A DNA stretch of 64,000 nucleotides from Gibbula magus (lineage: Eukaryota > Mollusca > Gastropoda > Trochida > Trochidae), in contig OW388289.1 of the NCBI GenBank assembly GCA_936450465.1, positions 79,348,593 to 79,412,592 on the forward strand, read 5' to 3'. Below the pieces are notes generated by a model. The model ran no database searches, was not told where the DNA came from, and saw only the letters and a program-made list of their open reading frames with translations. Every line of letters starts with the position of its first letter. The stretch's first letter is position 1. Below are positions 11,088-23,500 of the stretch, one piece after another. The position numbers were made by a program, and so were the translations under genes.

Positions 11088-13509
11088 CATTCAAGGAGTG
11101 AGTAGGTCCCACACTGTAGGGAATGATGGCTTTCTGGTCAACCCTTCATTATAGAGCCATGGATACTCTTGATCTTACCAAGTGCACGATTCGTGATAGA
11201 ATTAACTCAACATGTATTGTAGGCATTGAGAACCAGGGCTGGATCATCTCCTCTGTGACACTTCAGATATGGAATCCAGTCGTTTAATATGAGGTAGACT
11301 ATAGACAATTGTACTAGTAGTAGTTGTAGTATCATTAACAGAAGTAGAAATAAGATATTGCAGTAGCATCGACAGTCTATTTCATCAAAAGTAAGGTATA
11401 GTATATAAGCAAAATATAACAATCAACGTGGTTATGTATAGTTTGGCCTTTTATATTACAACTTGGTATAGTGCTCAACATTTGGGCAATGGAGCAATAT
11501 AATAAGTAGGAAGATAAAAGATCAGTTTCCTACGAAGACGTATGATTTATAATATAAACATAAAATATTCAAATGTATAAACCACTGACATAATTTTTAA
11601 GAATACAAGAGTGGTTTTCTCTGTATAATGCAATCGTGTATCAAAATCAAGAACCTAATTATTCAACAATGGCACGGCACATGTGTACGTCTTACCACTT
11701 AAAAAAAAACAAGATTTTAATTATCCTTGCCGTATAAATACACAAGCTAGAGAAGTGTTCGTGTATGGCATGTGTACATGTGTGAGCCTTGGGTCACTTT
11801 CCACACGGCTAACAGGATGAGTATGTATTGAATCTGTCTTATTGCTCATGACAAATGTCTCGAATACAAGGGTGAGGTTAACTCTGTTCAACGCTGGCCA
11901 TATTTCGTATGTGAAACGAGCACACATTCACATTATTACGACAGGTTTTTTCTGGCATGGGGAATAGACTCATGACACGGGGATGCCGTGTTTCCTGGTG
12001 ATTGTCCTAGCTGTATTATCACGGATGTCGATCGATAGTTTCAGCTAAAATAGAGGCTGATACAATTTCCTTAACAGGTTTCAAACATGTTATTGAGATT
12101 TATAAAGTCTAGATAATTCAATTCTGAACGCAAGCGTAGATTAGATTTCATTATAAATTACTTTGATAAGTACATTATTAGACGTATGATGGCAATTTCG
12201 CATGTGTAAATTTAACCAGTTTCTCGGGGGAAAGATGGACGGTATTTGGATCTTGATTGAATCCATGTTGTCTCACCGTCATTGAAACCAAAAAGTCACT
12301 TTAATCGTGGAGGCATCAGAATTCTCCCCAATATATATTTTTACTGCGTTAACCGTGTTTTCTCTCAGATAATGACTTAGTATGCGAATATCCAAGGGGA
12401 TTACCTCAAATTTGAATGCACGATGCCAATCGTAAGCCTCGATCGCTTAAGTTTAATCAATGACTAGAAACCGTTGTTGTTGAGTTACGTCAGACAGCAG
12501 TTTCTTACCAGAACTTGTGGATGACTTGTTTGCTCATCACACTGAATTATAGTTCTATAGCGATTGACGAAATTTCGTTTTAGCACAGGAGCACAATGTT
12601 CATTAATTGAGACTGCAGGAGAATTTCAATATAGTCAATATATCACAATGAAGATTGCGTGAGGGACACTGTAAGATGGCATACAACATAATACATTGTG
12701 TATGATATGTGGGAAACAAAAGAATATTACACAGTGAATGGATTTGCGTAAAGCAAGCGCTGGACTTTACCATGACATACCTGTATACATGTGAAGGTTA
12801 TTACCTGAGCCGGTACTATATTTATCATATAGTTCAAATTCATAAGTAGTCATTCATACAATCTCTGTACAAACAGTATGAATGGACAGACTAATGCGTG
12901 TACATTAGACCCTGTGTAATTTACGAGCTGTATCTTATCAGAAATTGGGAACAAGTCAACTGGGGGTTCGCAACGAGCTTAACTCAACTGGGGGAATGAA
13001 TGGGTTTTGATAAGAGGGCGACTCAGATTACAACCCGATGACACAAAGCTACACACACTCCTGACAGGTGCAGTCTCAGGCGTAAATTTGTCAACATTCG
13101 TTCACCATCAATGTCAAATAAAGTCATCACGAATCACAGAGGTAACTTTTATCTTAAGTGAAGTGTAAGCCTTGTAATTGTGCCCTCTCTTATGTCAGAG
13201 TTTCCCGCTTTTGCAAAAAGGCGTAACTTTTAAGTTTCAATGGATGATGTCAAAATAATTAATTGGCAATTACATTTGTAGTTGATATAAATCTGTTATA
13301 CCAACGCGATATAAGTGTTAATAGTCATACTGTTGGCAGCTGTTATGAGGTTGCCTCTGTGATTTCTAACATGTGTTCATATGTAGGATCTTAGGATGAA
13401 TTCTAGGTGAAGTTTCTGGTGCCATGCAATTTTGATTATAAGGTAAACTGTAGATTATTAGTTGCTGCAGTCAAAATATTCAGATCTTGGCAGAAAACAC
13501 TGATGGGTG
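11088..13509. other. No gene seen
   Basis: Only short open frames without supporting splice context; no array, RNA gene or transposon seen. Confidence 0.35.
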
Positions 13510-13670
13510 TTAATTCAGGAAGTCATTGAATCCAGTGACGTCTTCAGCTAATGATGTAGCCACGATCTTAGGTGTGACATTTTCACTCAATCGAAATGGC
13601 AGGTAGTGTTGTTCATTGGGGAACATCGTATTAGCAGGAGCATGTATTATTCGACCCTCAAGCATTATTC
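13510..13670 (-). CDS. Terminal exon of an unrecognised minus-strand gene (13.5-18.4 kb model)
   Basis: On the minus strand the acceptor CTTTATTTGTAG (complement of 13671-13682) is followed by two bases and 52 codons, reading IMLEGRIIHAPANTMFPNEQ, then HYLPFRLSENVTPKIVATSL, AEDVTGFNDFLN and TAA (complement of 13510-13512). It has one N-glycosylation sequon (NVT). GC is clearly above the flanks. The protein is unlike low-complexity noise, but I do not recognise the family. It is grouped with the exons at 16.5-18.4 kb because they share strand and lie upstream; the connecting exon or exons were not resolved. Confidence 0.5.
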
Positions 13671-16520
13671 CTACAAATAAAGTGTCGTATTTAAACTATT
13701 ATATATTTAAGGTTTAAGCACCGAATAGCAAGGTGAAAACCGTATAACAAAGTAAATACTGTGCAGAATTTTATTAATATGACCCATCTTTTGTCACGTT
13801 GATATTGAACCTTATATAATGCTAAATAACGCCTTGTCCTTACAACCCGCTATGATTAAGTTCACTTGCATTTAATGATTCTAAACTGCGTCTTTCATAC
13901 AGCACATTGCAGAGGTTGCGATAATTGGGATGGTTTCGTCAATACCCACTGAAGACGAACTAAAATAGCCTTCCGGTTAAAGCTATAAAAACAGTGAATA
14001 AGACGAATGGTGAAATGCTTTTTTGAGAATTCCGAAAAACGTTTATCATTAACACTGCAGGAAGCTAAACTCCGACTAGAGAGTAATTATAGCGATCAGC
14101 TAGGAATTCAATTTATTCGTTCTGTTCTCAAACGCTCAGTCGCGGTGACTCACTTACATTCATACATGTAAGACGTTTATTTTAAAATCTAAGTACTTAC
14201 AAAAGTTGTACACAATGCCATGATAGTTGGGTTGGAAGGAAACTGAAAAGTATAAGTGTGAGCCTTTATATTTAAGATTACAACATATAGTTTCTGGTTC
14301 CAAGTTTTATTGCCCGCCAAATGTCTGCCATGTAGTCTGTGGAATTGTTGAAACGTGTGATAGGTATCGCTCATGTGATCCGCAATGACCGGATTTTATC
14401 GCACATCAGTCACTCTTGTACACGTTTATGGTCGTCACGCTGATGTAATTGCAGCAGGGTTCAGGTAGGGGATCATTAATCTTCCAACTCAACACGGAGT
14501 TCATTGCAAACATCAACTAGAATCTTATTAAACGATTTCCTGGTTGACAACCCAATGTGATGAGGTACCAGTTTCTCTTTAACTATTCATTAGAGACAGA
14601 ATGCAAAAAAGAGGAGGATTAATAGCTGGATAATTGTACATTTAGTGCCGCTTCAGAACCATAATTTCCAAATATACTCAACATGTACATTACTGTATCC
14701 CCTCCTCGTTGATTACTGACAAAGGCTTTTGTGATTTCGGACTTTTGAATCTTATTTCCTTCTTTCAATGTTTTAAATAACATTAGTTATTAGTAAATAA
14801 CCTTGAGTAATTGACAGAACATTCAATATTGAGAATCAATGTCCCTTGAAGTTGTGAGGAAATAGATATAGCGAGTACCTCCCAAACCTCCCCCACAAGG
14901 CATAACTTGTACCAGTCTCTGTCACTGGCTAATTTACACCTGTGCCTTTCAGCATCGTGTTGCACCTGGACTTCTTGGTACAATCAGACATCTCTGGTAG
15001 AGAACAGATGACGAAATGTAGCAATTCTTAACTAAGCCAGTGCTAGAGATTGGCGAAAGTAAGGCTTTGTTAAGTTGGTGGCCGATTCATGAGAGGTAAA
15101 TATCCTTCAACGCACTGGAAACGTACCATTCCACACATACATTTACATGTTCGTATAACGCGTATTCTTCTGTCGACCCTGTGTGTACAAAATCGGAATT
15201 CATCCCTTAAGATATCATTAATCCACCAGTTGAACGGTATATTACAATGGCGATGGGGCTACCTTACTTAGCTATCGTAATTCTGGCAGAAGTGGTCAAC
15301 AGAGAGGTTTTCTTACAAATGTAGCTTGCTCTCTGTCCAGTCCAGTCTGACTGTATACAAGCTCAGCTTCAAGAGAACGACAATACTAGTACCCCATTCT
15401 ATAGTAACATCAGGGCAGGTAAATGTCCATATTGAACCCTGTCATCCGTTGAGTAAATTTGCTAGTCTAGCTATATTTGGTATCAATGATTAACGATTTC
15501 GGTGTGACCTTTTAATTCTTTGGACATTCACACTAACGTGTAACTCAGGTTTTAGGCAATGTGTGGTATCGTTGGTAACGCAACGTCTTGACGTATATCA
15601 AATTTGGTTATGTCATTCAAGTAATAATGAGTGACGTTAGGTGTGTAGTCTCATTTTTCTTTCCAAAACAATAACATTGTGCATGATTTGTTCGAGTTCA
15701 TCTGCAGAGATTCTTTGTGGTTCTATCATAATCATCAAACATACACACGCAAAATCAATCAAGTTGGAAACACTACGTTTGAAAATAAGAAAATATACCT
15801 ATCTCCGTTCTATTGGATTCAAGAAAAGTTATATGTAGTAGGCTGCTGAACACAACGACTCCGTTGTGCAAACGTAACTATGTTCTACATCGCTTTCATG
15901 AGCATGAGCGTATAATGTAGTCATATGAAGCATATTAAAAGTGATAGTTCTTTTGTTAACATGAAGATTCCACAGTAAAACCTTTATTTTAAACTCAGTT
16001 AGTTGCCAATGACAAAATGTGTGAGGTACGACGCCTGGAGATATGTTGTCACATGTTTAAGCGCAGCTGCCTCCGTCAGCACACATCAGCATCACTTGAT
16101 TAATCTGTTGTTTCAATTTATAATGAATCGATCTTGTTTTCTTGATTTCACGAACGAACGGATGCTGGTCCATTCCAATTACATTTAGCTCTTGAACTTG
16201 AATAATGATTTGGTAGCGTTTATCATATTCGGCCTAAAACAATTAAGTTGAATATAATCTAACTTTTGATGTTTTCTTTTCCTAATCCCCATTTAATATT
16301 GTTCGACTGAGTTTCAATAGGATGGGTTTGCCTTTAGGCTCTAAGATTTCTCAACTGCAGTCTAACGGTTCTCAACTGCATGAGAGAATAGTACAACATC
16401 GTACTACGTCAGTGTATCACCCTCGGTTCGCTTTTTCTGATTGATTTGTGTCACAATACCTTTTTACAATGATGGTGTGAGTATTCTACATAACAATTTG
16501 GAAAGCGCTGCTTTACTTAC
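13671..16520 (-). other. Intron or unresolved exons of the 13.5-18.4 kb minus-strand gene
   Basis: The minus strand has further splice-like fragments. A 42 bp piece at 14201-14242 lies between TTTTCAG and GTAAGTAC, but joining it in its best frame to the terminal exon creates a stop. Other coding-like frames occur around 14280-14370 and 14880-14980. None could be joined in a unique phase, so I list the stretch as unresolved. Confidence 0.3.
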
Positions 16521-16663
16521 ATCACCAACCCAATATAAACAGACTTGCTGAAGCAATGGAGAGTATTCATAGTCATCGACATCCTGTGATTTGTATATAT
16601 GATAACCGCTTCCGAGTGAGAGAGGAAACACGCTCGGGGCTACATAAATGTTTGTATTTTTGA
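16521..16663 (-). CDS. Internal exon, 13.5-18.4 kb minus-strand gene
   Basis: Minus strand, reading KNTNIYVAPSVFPLSLGSGY then HIYKSQDVDDYEYSPLLQQV and CLYWVGD, followed by an excellent donor GAT|GTAAGTAAAG (complement of 16511-16523). The donor is the strongest evidence. The acceptor is less certain. TATGAAAG (phase 1 in, start 16663) joins in frame to the exon at 16756 over a short intron of about 92 bp. An alternative, CTTATAG (start 16697, phase 0), adds DQFLNSLYNMKV but would not fit that exon. No family recognised. Confidence 0.5.
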
Positions 16664-16755
16664 CTTTCATATTATACAGAGAGTTGAGAAATTGATCCTA
16701 TAAGACGAAGCTAGGAATAGAAGAATGAGCGAAATATATTCAGCAGCCACTGTAC

Positions 16756-16878
16756 CATCGATCGCCTCCATACCACATATATGAGAGTCAATGTCTACAG
16801 CGCCGTGTCCTTTTGTGTATAATTGAAGATGCATTTCCTGTTCCAATTGTTGTATTCCTTCCATCGCTAAATCAACAT
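16756..16878 (-). CDS. Internal exon, 13.5-18.4 kb minus-strand gene
   Basis: Minus strand, acceptor ATATTTGCAG and donor GATG|GTACAG. It reads VDLAMEGIQQLEQEMHLQLY then TKGHGAVDIDSHICGMEAID with a split codon at each end. The incoming phase (two bases AT) is completed by the single G left by the exon at 18297-18404, giving Asp, so the two exons join in frame. The upstream intron (16879-18296) contains the 5' UTR and first coding exon of the plus-strand ADAMTSL gene. Confidence 0.48.
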
Positions 16879-17056
16879 CTGCAAATATTCATTCAGCCTT
16901 AGTTTGTTAAAATTACTGGTTAGACCGATAATCCATTTTATCATTTTAGGCTTAACTTTTGTCAGCGCTTGTCGGGAGACATTGAACGGATGATACTACC
17001 ACGCGTCTTGCATTAAACATAACGGATATGAAGCGTCACTACAGGAAATATAACGT

Positions 17057-17063
17057 TATATAC
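17057..17063 (+). promoter_or_regulatory. Possible TATA element of the ADAMTSL gene
   Basis: TATATAC lies about 30-40 bp upstream of the point where composition changes from AT-rich to the GC-richer 5' UTR (about 17095). Position fits a TATA box, but TATA-like strings are common in this AT-rich sequence. Confidence 0.25.
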
Positions 17064-17089
17064 AAAGTGTTGCATCTCCCCTTCTCATA

Positions 17090-17496
17090 GACATATCGTC
17101 GAACCAGCAGCGTGATTGTATCCCCAGCGAGACTCAACTTGGAGTCGCCCAGCTGAAAGAGCGAGAGAAAGACAGCGCGAGTTAAGCAGTCGGGGGAAGG
17201 AGAGTACGGTAGCAGTGACTGTTTACACCGTCAAGTAAGAAGCGAGATCCCGCTCTAGAGTGTCTGGTGATAGCTGGAGTGAGGAGGGCCGGATTACTGC
17301 TGGTCATCCCGTGATGGTCATCTCTGTAACTGGCCACAGTGTCCACTAGAGGATATCACCGGAGTTCGATAGGGATAATTGATCACGGATCACTGTACCG
17401 ATGATTGCCACTTGACACAAAGGGACATATGCTTTGTGTGATTTATACACAAATGTCTACATAATTACTGGGATAAAAGGAGACGAATAATTAGAG
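17090..17496 (+). other. Putative 5' UTR of the ADAMTSL gene, with three short uORFs
   Basis: A roughly 400 bp stretch of clearly higher GC, ending at the start codon of exon 1. An in-frame TAA (17488-17490) lies just upstream of the ATG, which supports this start. It holds three upstream ATGs with their own stops: 17314-17349 (11 codons), 17401-17415 (4 codons) and 17429-17464 (11 codons). The transcription start itself is inferred. Confidence 0.5.
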
Positions 17497-17510
17497 ATGG
17501 ATATATCTAG
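17497..17510 (+). CDS. ADAMTSL exon 1 (start codon)
   Basis: ATG GAT ATA TCT AG followed by a perfect donor GTAAGT. It encodes MDIS plus two bases. With the first G of the exon at 38870 these make Arg. In-frame TAA at 17488 and a G at +4 support the start. The intron that follows is about 21.4 kb. Confidence 0.6.
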
Positions 17511-20500
17511 GTAAGTTCCCCTTATATCAAATGTTTCAATCAATATTTTTTTTATTTTTCTATAACGCCATGTTTATTGTCAGATATTGTGTCAACTCCA
17601 TATGGTTACAACATAAGGAAGTAAATTCGCCAATGAAAGCATGCACCATATTATCCACTATTGAAACTATATGCACTATTGAAACCATTTATCATGTTGG
17701 GTTTGACTGTGTAAGCGTAGTGCACTATACAGCGTGGAGTAAATCTTACCATGCACATATCATGCTGTTGTACCGGTATGCCTACAGCAATTGATTGATC
17801 ACTTCCACGATTCTGTCAAACCTCATAGAACAAGGACATGATTACCTCATGTTGAATCAATGTCAACAATTCAATATTAATCAAAATCATGCAATCAGGT
17901 TAATATCATGATTTAGCCAAAAACTCACCAGCATATATAATTAAAGCAACATATATTTCTTAAAGAAGCATTATCGTACACCACTTTTCGGCTTTGTCTT
18001 TTATTAATTGAAATACACAGAGTAGATAATTCGAAAGCATTTTGAATTAAATATGCACATTTTATATACACATACATCCAACATGTTCATGCTTGTATAC
18101 CTTCTTTCTCGTATCATTTATTTTGTGATGTCTTTCATGTATCATAGTATAATGGAAAATACCTCAATATACATCATTGTATTCATTATATCATGGTACT
18201 GGTTACATAATGACAGTACGCTTTCGGGATTCGTTAAAGTGACTTGGAGCCATTTGTTTTTTTTCGTTTTTCCTTTCATTAAATCATAAGCTATACCTGA
18301 CACATTGTATCTAGTCCATACGAGGCACTGCCCCGCAAACGTGAAGACACCTGCATTGGTAGTTTGTATAAAATAATCATTGTATCCATACACATACGAG
18401 GAGACTGTAAACTTATGTCCAAAACATATGCACATCACGTGATTTTACTTTACTTAGATACACCATTAGATAAACGTAAGCATATTTCGGGATACAGACG
18501 TAGAAAACAGTATTACCGTAAATATTCAAGTATGTCTAAAGCTAGTCATCAAATGATTTTTGCATTTCTATAAGCCACAGTGACCTGCAAACTGCACACA
18601 AGTACTCCGTAAAGGTATCGCTTTGCAAATAGTAATACTTTCCTAACGTAAGAAGATATATGTTTTTCACAGGTTGGTGCAATCACCTCACTCCAGGTTC
18701 AACTTTTTTTTAATTTTGAAAGGGTAGGGAAGAATGTCCCGGGAATGTTCCCAAGATATGAGATTCATAACTCCAAAATATGATGCCAGTAAGCTCTTTC
18801 AAACACAGTACGCTTTGCTTGAAATACGTTATTACAACAATGCTGCACGTGGGATTTGAGTGAAAACTATACAGAACATGTCAAGCGGCTCTGTCTAAAC
18901 ATCAACAAGTTGGCCTGCGTTACAACAGATTTAGATAAGTTGCGTATCGTTTTGGCAACGTTTTGAGAAAAAACGTGCGTGTTGTAAGAATTCTGTCAGT
19001 GGTGATGAAACCGTTTGGTATTTATTAGCTTTGTACAAAATAAAAGAGACAGGGATAAACTATTAATTATAAATAGGTGTAAGATAAGTCTTTTAACGTA
19101 ATTGGGTCATATATCAACTCTGTTGGGATAGTTCAGTTACTTTGTGACCGTATTGTCAACACCGAGATGGAGAGGTGGCTAAATTTCCATGTGAAAGGTA
19201 CTGCAGTGGTATCGCTTCCTGCACACTTGATCCTGACAAAGTACAACAAAAGATGACGGATTTAGACTACTCTGCTCACAATAGCCGCGACACTCTGCAT
19301 ATGCTTCGCGCGCTACATGCATGTGTACGCTTTCTCAGCCTACGCAATATGAGCGTAAGTGTATCTGTGCTATACATCATGTAAGGGGTGTGACATTTCA
19401 GCTTTGTTTTGCTTTTTTGGCTGGCAAATCATTTAATACTGACGGGAAGTTGTTAGCGTGACAGTTTAGAGAACGATTGGGTTTCACCTTATATGTTTGC
19501 AGTCGCCCAATCGCGCTGATTGATTGCATCGAATTGAGATTAAGCATAACTACTTTACTTTTTATCAATGGTTTTTGACAAGAATAAAAACTAATTAGTT
19601 CAGCTTGAAGTGGATAAGAATAGTCGGAAACAACCTCTATTTGATGTTTGAGATAAGGATTACGCCATTATTGATAAGTAAACGTGTTTGTTTGTCCTCA
19701 TGTCATATTCAATCAATGGATTCTGGTTTCGGTCACGTTCTACAAATGGATGTCCTATTAGCTATCCATCCATATATTAAGTACATTGAATCTGTTTAGG
19801 CTTTACTGAATACATAATTATGGCTTTGCAATACATACATGTATTATCCATATTGTTTCTGTTTCTGACATTAATGAGTGAATGGTGTTGTTGGTCATCA
19901 TGACTGATTAAATACAGGAATGTGTTGTGATCAGTTATGTCTTCATGTATTAAAAGCTATTGTAAAAGTCATGCACGTAGGGTATTATATCTTTGACTGT
20001 TTCTGACCTTTCACTGCGCCAGGTCCTAAGGGGTGATAGTCACAGACAGTATTATATATTGTCTTTGAAGGGCATTTAGAAGTGGTATACATAAGAACAT
20101 GTATATTTTCTTGATAACAACTTCTCTAATGTGAAAATGCACGACGTTTCGGAATATATTCTTACTCCTTCATCAGGTGGAATGTGATGGGTGTTACATT
20201 TCACCTGATGAAGAAGAAAGTATATATGTATCAGAAACGACATGTATTTTCACATTATAGAAGTTATTATCAAGAAAATATTGCTGCTCTTAAGCACATG
20301 CTACGTACATATCATAGAAGTTCGTTTCAAGGTATTTATTTTGAATGTATAAATGTGTAGTCATTACTATCGCAATTTAGGCTGTTTAATTTATTATAAT
20401 GATCATCATAATCATACTATTCAATAGTTCTTAGGTAAACATCATTGTGAAAAAATGACTTAACATTTTACAACTGATTTGACTCACATGCTCCCTGTTG

Positions 20501-23500
20501 TGAACGTGATGACGCTTTTATTTTCCTCTGCAACTGCTTGTTAGTTTATTATCGGCGTACAATTCATCAATTCATTTGTATATATCACGTTTTGCTTCGT
20601 ATATCTGGGTCAACAACAAAAATGTGATAGTCACGATTTGCCTACTGAAATAATGTGATCTCTCATAAATATAAATAAGTGTTACCAATAGTTAAATAAT
20701 ACTCATGAATCAATAAAAAGAGTTCTAAAATGAATGTGCATGGTTCGGTTAAGCCATGCGAGTCCATTTCCCACCGAGCGGCCATTTTAAGGTTTTCACA
20801 TTAAAATGGCCGCTCGAAGGCAATGTTCTGACTGATGAATCGATACCTAAACACTCAAGAGTAGAGTTTGAAATAGGGTACAATGATGGAATGGTCATAT
20901 TGGTCAGACCTACAAATCCACCTCTCACACTGAAGAGTTCCAAACCACTGTCACTATAACGTCGCACCATTTTCTTCGAATGCTGATGACAGTTTTCTAT
21001 GGATACGGCTTATCAGGTCGTGTAATGAGATGTTGTACCCACTAACATACCAAACCTTTAATAATAAACAGCAAATGTAAGAAAACATGAGAACAATCCG
21101 ATGAAAAAAACTTGCTACAGCGCCTTTTACTGTTCATTCCCTTTACCATATGATCAGCATTATACAAGGAGGAGGGATGCAGGATTATCCGTTACCGCCC
21201 ATTCAATTGCAATACTTGTATGTTTTCTCCAGGAGGTTGATATTGCACAGATCACCATGGAAACGGAAAGCTCGTTGTATAAATGACAACTTTCGTAAAT
21301 TGGAATTCATACCTTCAGGAATAGAGCCACTAGAGACTGCCTGGCTGTTACACGTTTCAAATTAAAACAAATAACAGGTCTGTGTTTTCTGTTAATGTGA
21401 TTCCTCATCTTACCAACACTGCCAGTCGTGCAGGAAATCAATAACACGCATATCTTTCTTCCCGCTTAAACTAAGATTTATTTGGCTTCCTGGTTATTAA
21501 AAGTGAATTTGCATACTCCAGATGCATATTGTGATACTTTTTATACCTCTTCGTCTTTCCAGAGACCATATCACATTCGACTCATTCCACTGAATTAGTA
21601 ATTCTGTTCGTGCAGCACCGACCATATTAACCGTACATTTTTAATGTCTTACTCGTCCGTGGATCATGCTGCAGTGTAATATTTATACGGCAATAATCAA
21701 TCAGTGTAATAACGATGAACGTATGACGCCACTATAGTGTGCAGTTATTGCATCACAATAATGTACATCTATGACGACACAATGTTGGTACTCCCGTCAC
21801 AATGGTACCTGGCTCTTAATTCCAGCACACTATCGAACATTTCGCTTGATTAATGCAGGCGAAAGATAAAAAGAATATTAAGTTTCCTTCCATATAATAC
21901 AGTTATTAATATTCCATTACTAATGTTACTATATTAGTATTCTTGTTAAAGGTCTGGTTTCTGGCTATCTTCGTCTCCGGATTTATGTGATCATATTAAA
22001 GAGAGATTCCATACACTGGTTCGAAATAAGCAATCCTAGCCCACTGGCCCAGTGACACGGGTCTATTGAGTCTTTCACCCAGGGGATTCACACCAGGGTA
22101 CTACCCACGTCTACCCATCCAGGCACGTATTCGGGTGTCGGGTCACCTACACATACGCCTATTTACATGTGCGAGTCTCGCCATTACATCTGTCACGCAG
22201 TGTTGAGAGCCTCTCTAATGTCGCAATGGCTGGACCTGTCTGTCTTGCAATGCTCGGTCACGTCTCCGCCATGTAAGTTGCTGAGTCGACGCAATGCGGA
22301 TAAAATATTTCCCTTTTATGACATCTACCGAGAAAGAAATAATGTTTATTAGCCCTTTAACTGTGCAAAACATCATTAGAGAACAACGTTCGTGCAGCCG
22401 TGCAGTCGGCTTTGTTTTCATGCTGTGCCTCCTCGGTTTGTTTAGGAGAAAGTGCAGTACGGCTCCCAAGTCCTGAGCATATTTGCTTTCAGTTTACATG
22501 GCCTGAATAATTGCTCACAAGTCAACTTAGAGACCGCGTTAGCAAATCTAATTAATTGCAAAAGCGTGACCATAATGTAATGGAGCAAAATTCATGTTTG
22601 AAACATCCGAATCGAGTGGTCTTGTTGCTGTTCGAGACCATCGTCCAAAATACAAACGATGTACATGTAGCAACAGTATGATTAGCACTTCTGTTATAAG
22701 GCGTGTATTCACGTCAAGCTCTCTGTCAGACACTTCGTTAAATAACGACAAGAAGTGAATTTGTCGAGAAACGTTCCTGGCTTATACATACCCATTAATT
22801 GTTTTTATACTTTAACATTAGTTGTGCTTGTACAGTATTTTGTCATGGCTTATGGTAATGCACCATTTTACATAAAACCCCGTAACAGCAGTAAACAACA
22901 CACTGTGAACACAGGGTGTGAATTCAGTGTATAATAAGGTATTGTGTAATTCGGAACATGCAGTATGAGACGGAACTTCCCAATAATTATAGTAAAAGTC
23001 TGATGACATATAGAAACGAAACATTAAGAGGTATTAACGTACTATTGATTTACACTGCAGTGTATATTACTTTCCGGGGAACCATTTTAGTGTAAAATGA
23101 TGACGATCCTACAGACATACGACTTCAGTGGTAAAGTTGTGTTGACATTCATTGCAAAGAATATTGCACTGTCAAGCAAGTACATCACTGAAGTACGTTA
23201 TGGAAAATAGGTTCTATTGTCAGATCAACGGCTATAGTGACAATCAATATAATCTTCTATGTCTCAAGTGACCCTTTAAGATCAAGGAGAACTTAGTAAA
23301 CAGCAAAACTCGAACTTTTATTAAAGACTATAATGCAATTAGTGTACAGGAACAAATAAACTACTTAAACAGAGTCATCGAACATACTTCAACAATGAGA
23401 TCTGTTCAAGTAGCTAGTCAGCCACTACCTGTGATAACCTACGCTTAATTTAGATTAAGTGGAAATAGAAACAATGGATGTAACGAGTTAGAGTGTGGGA

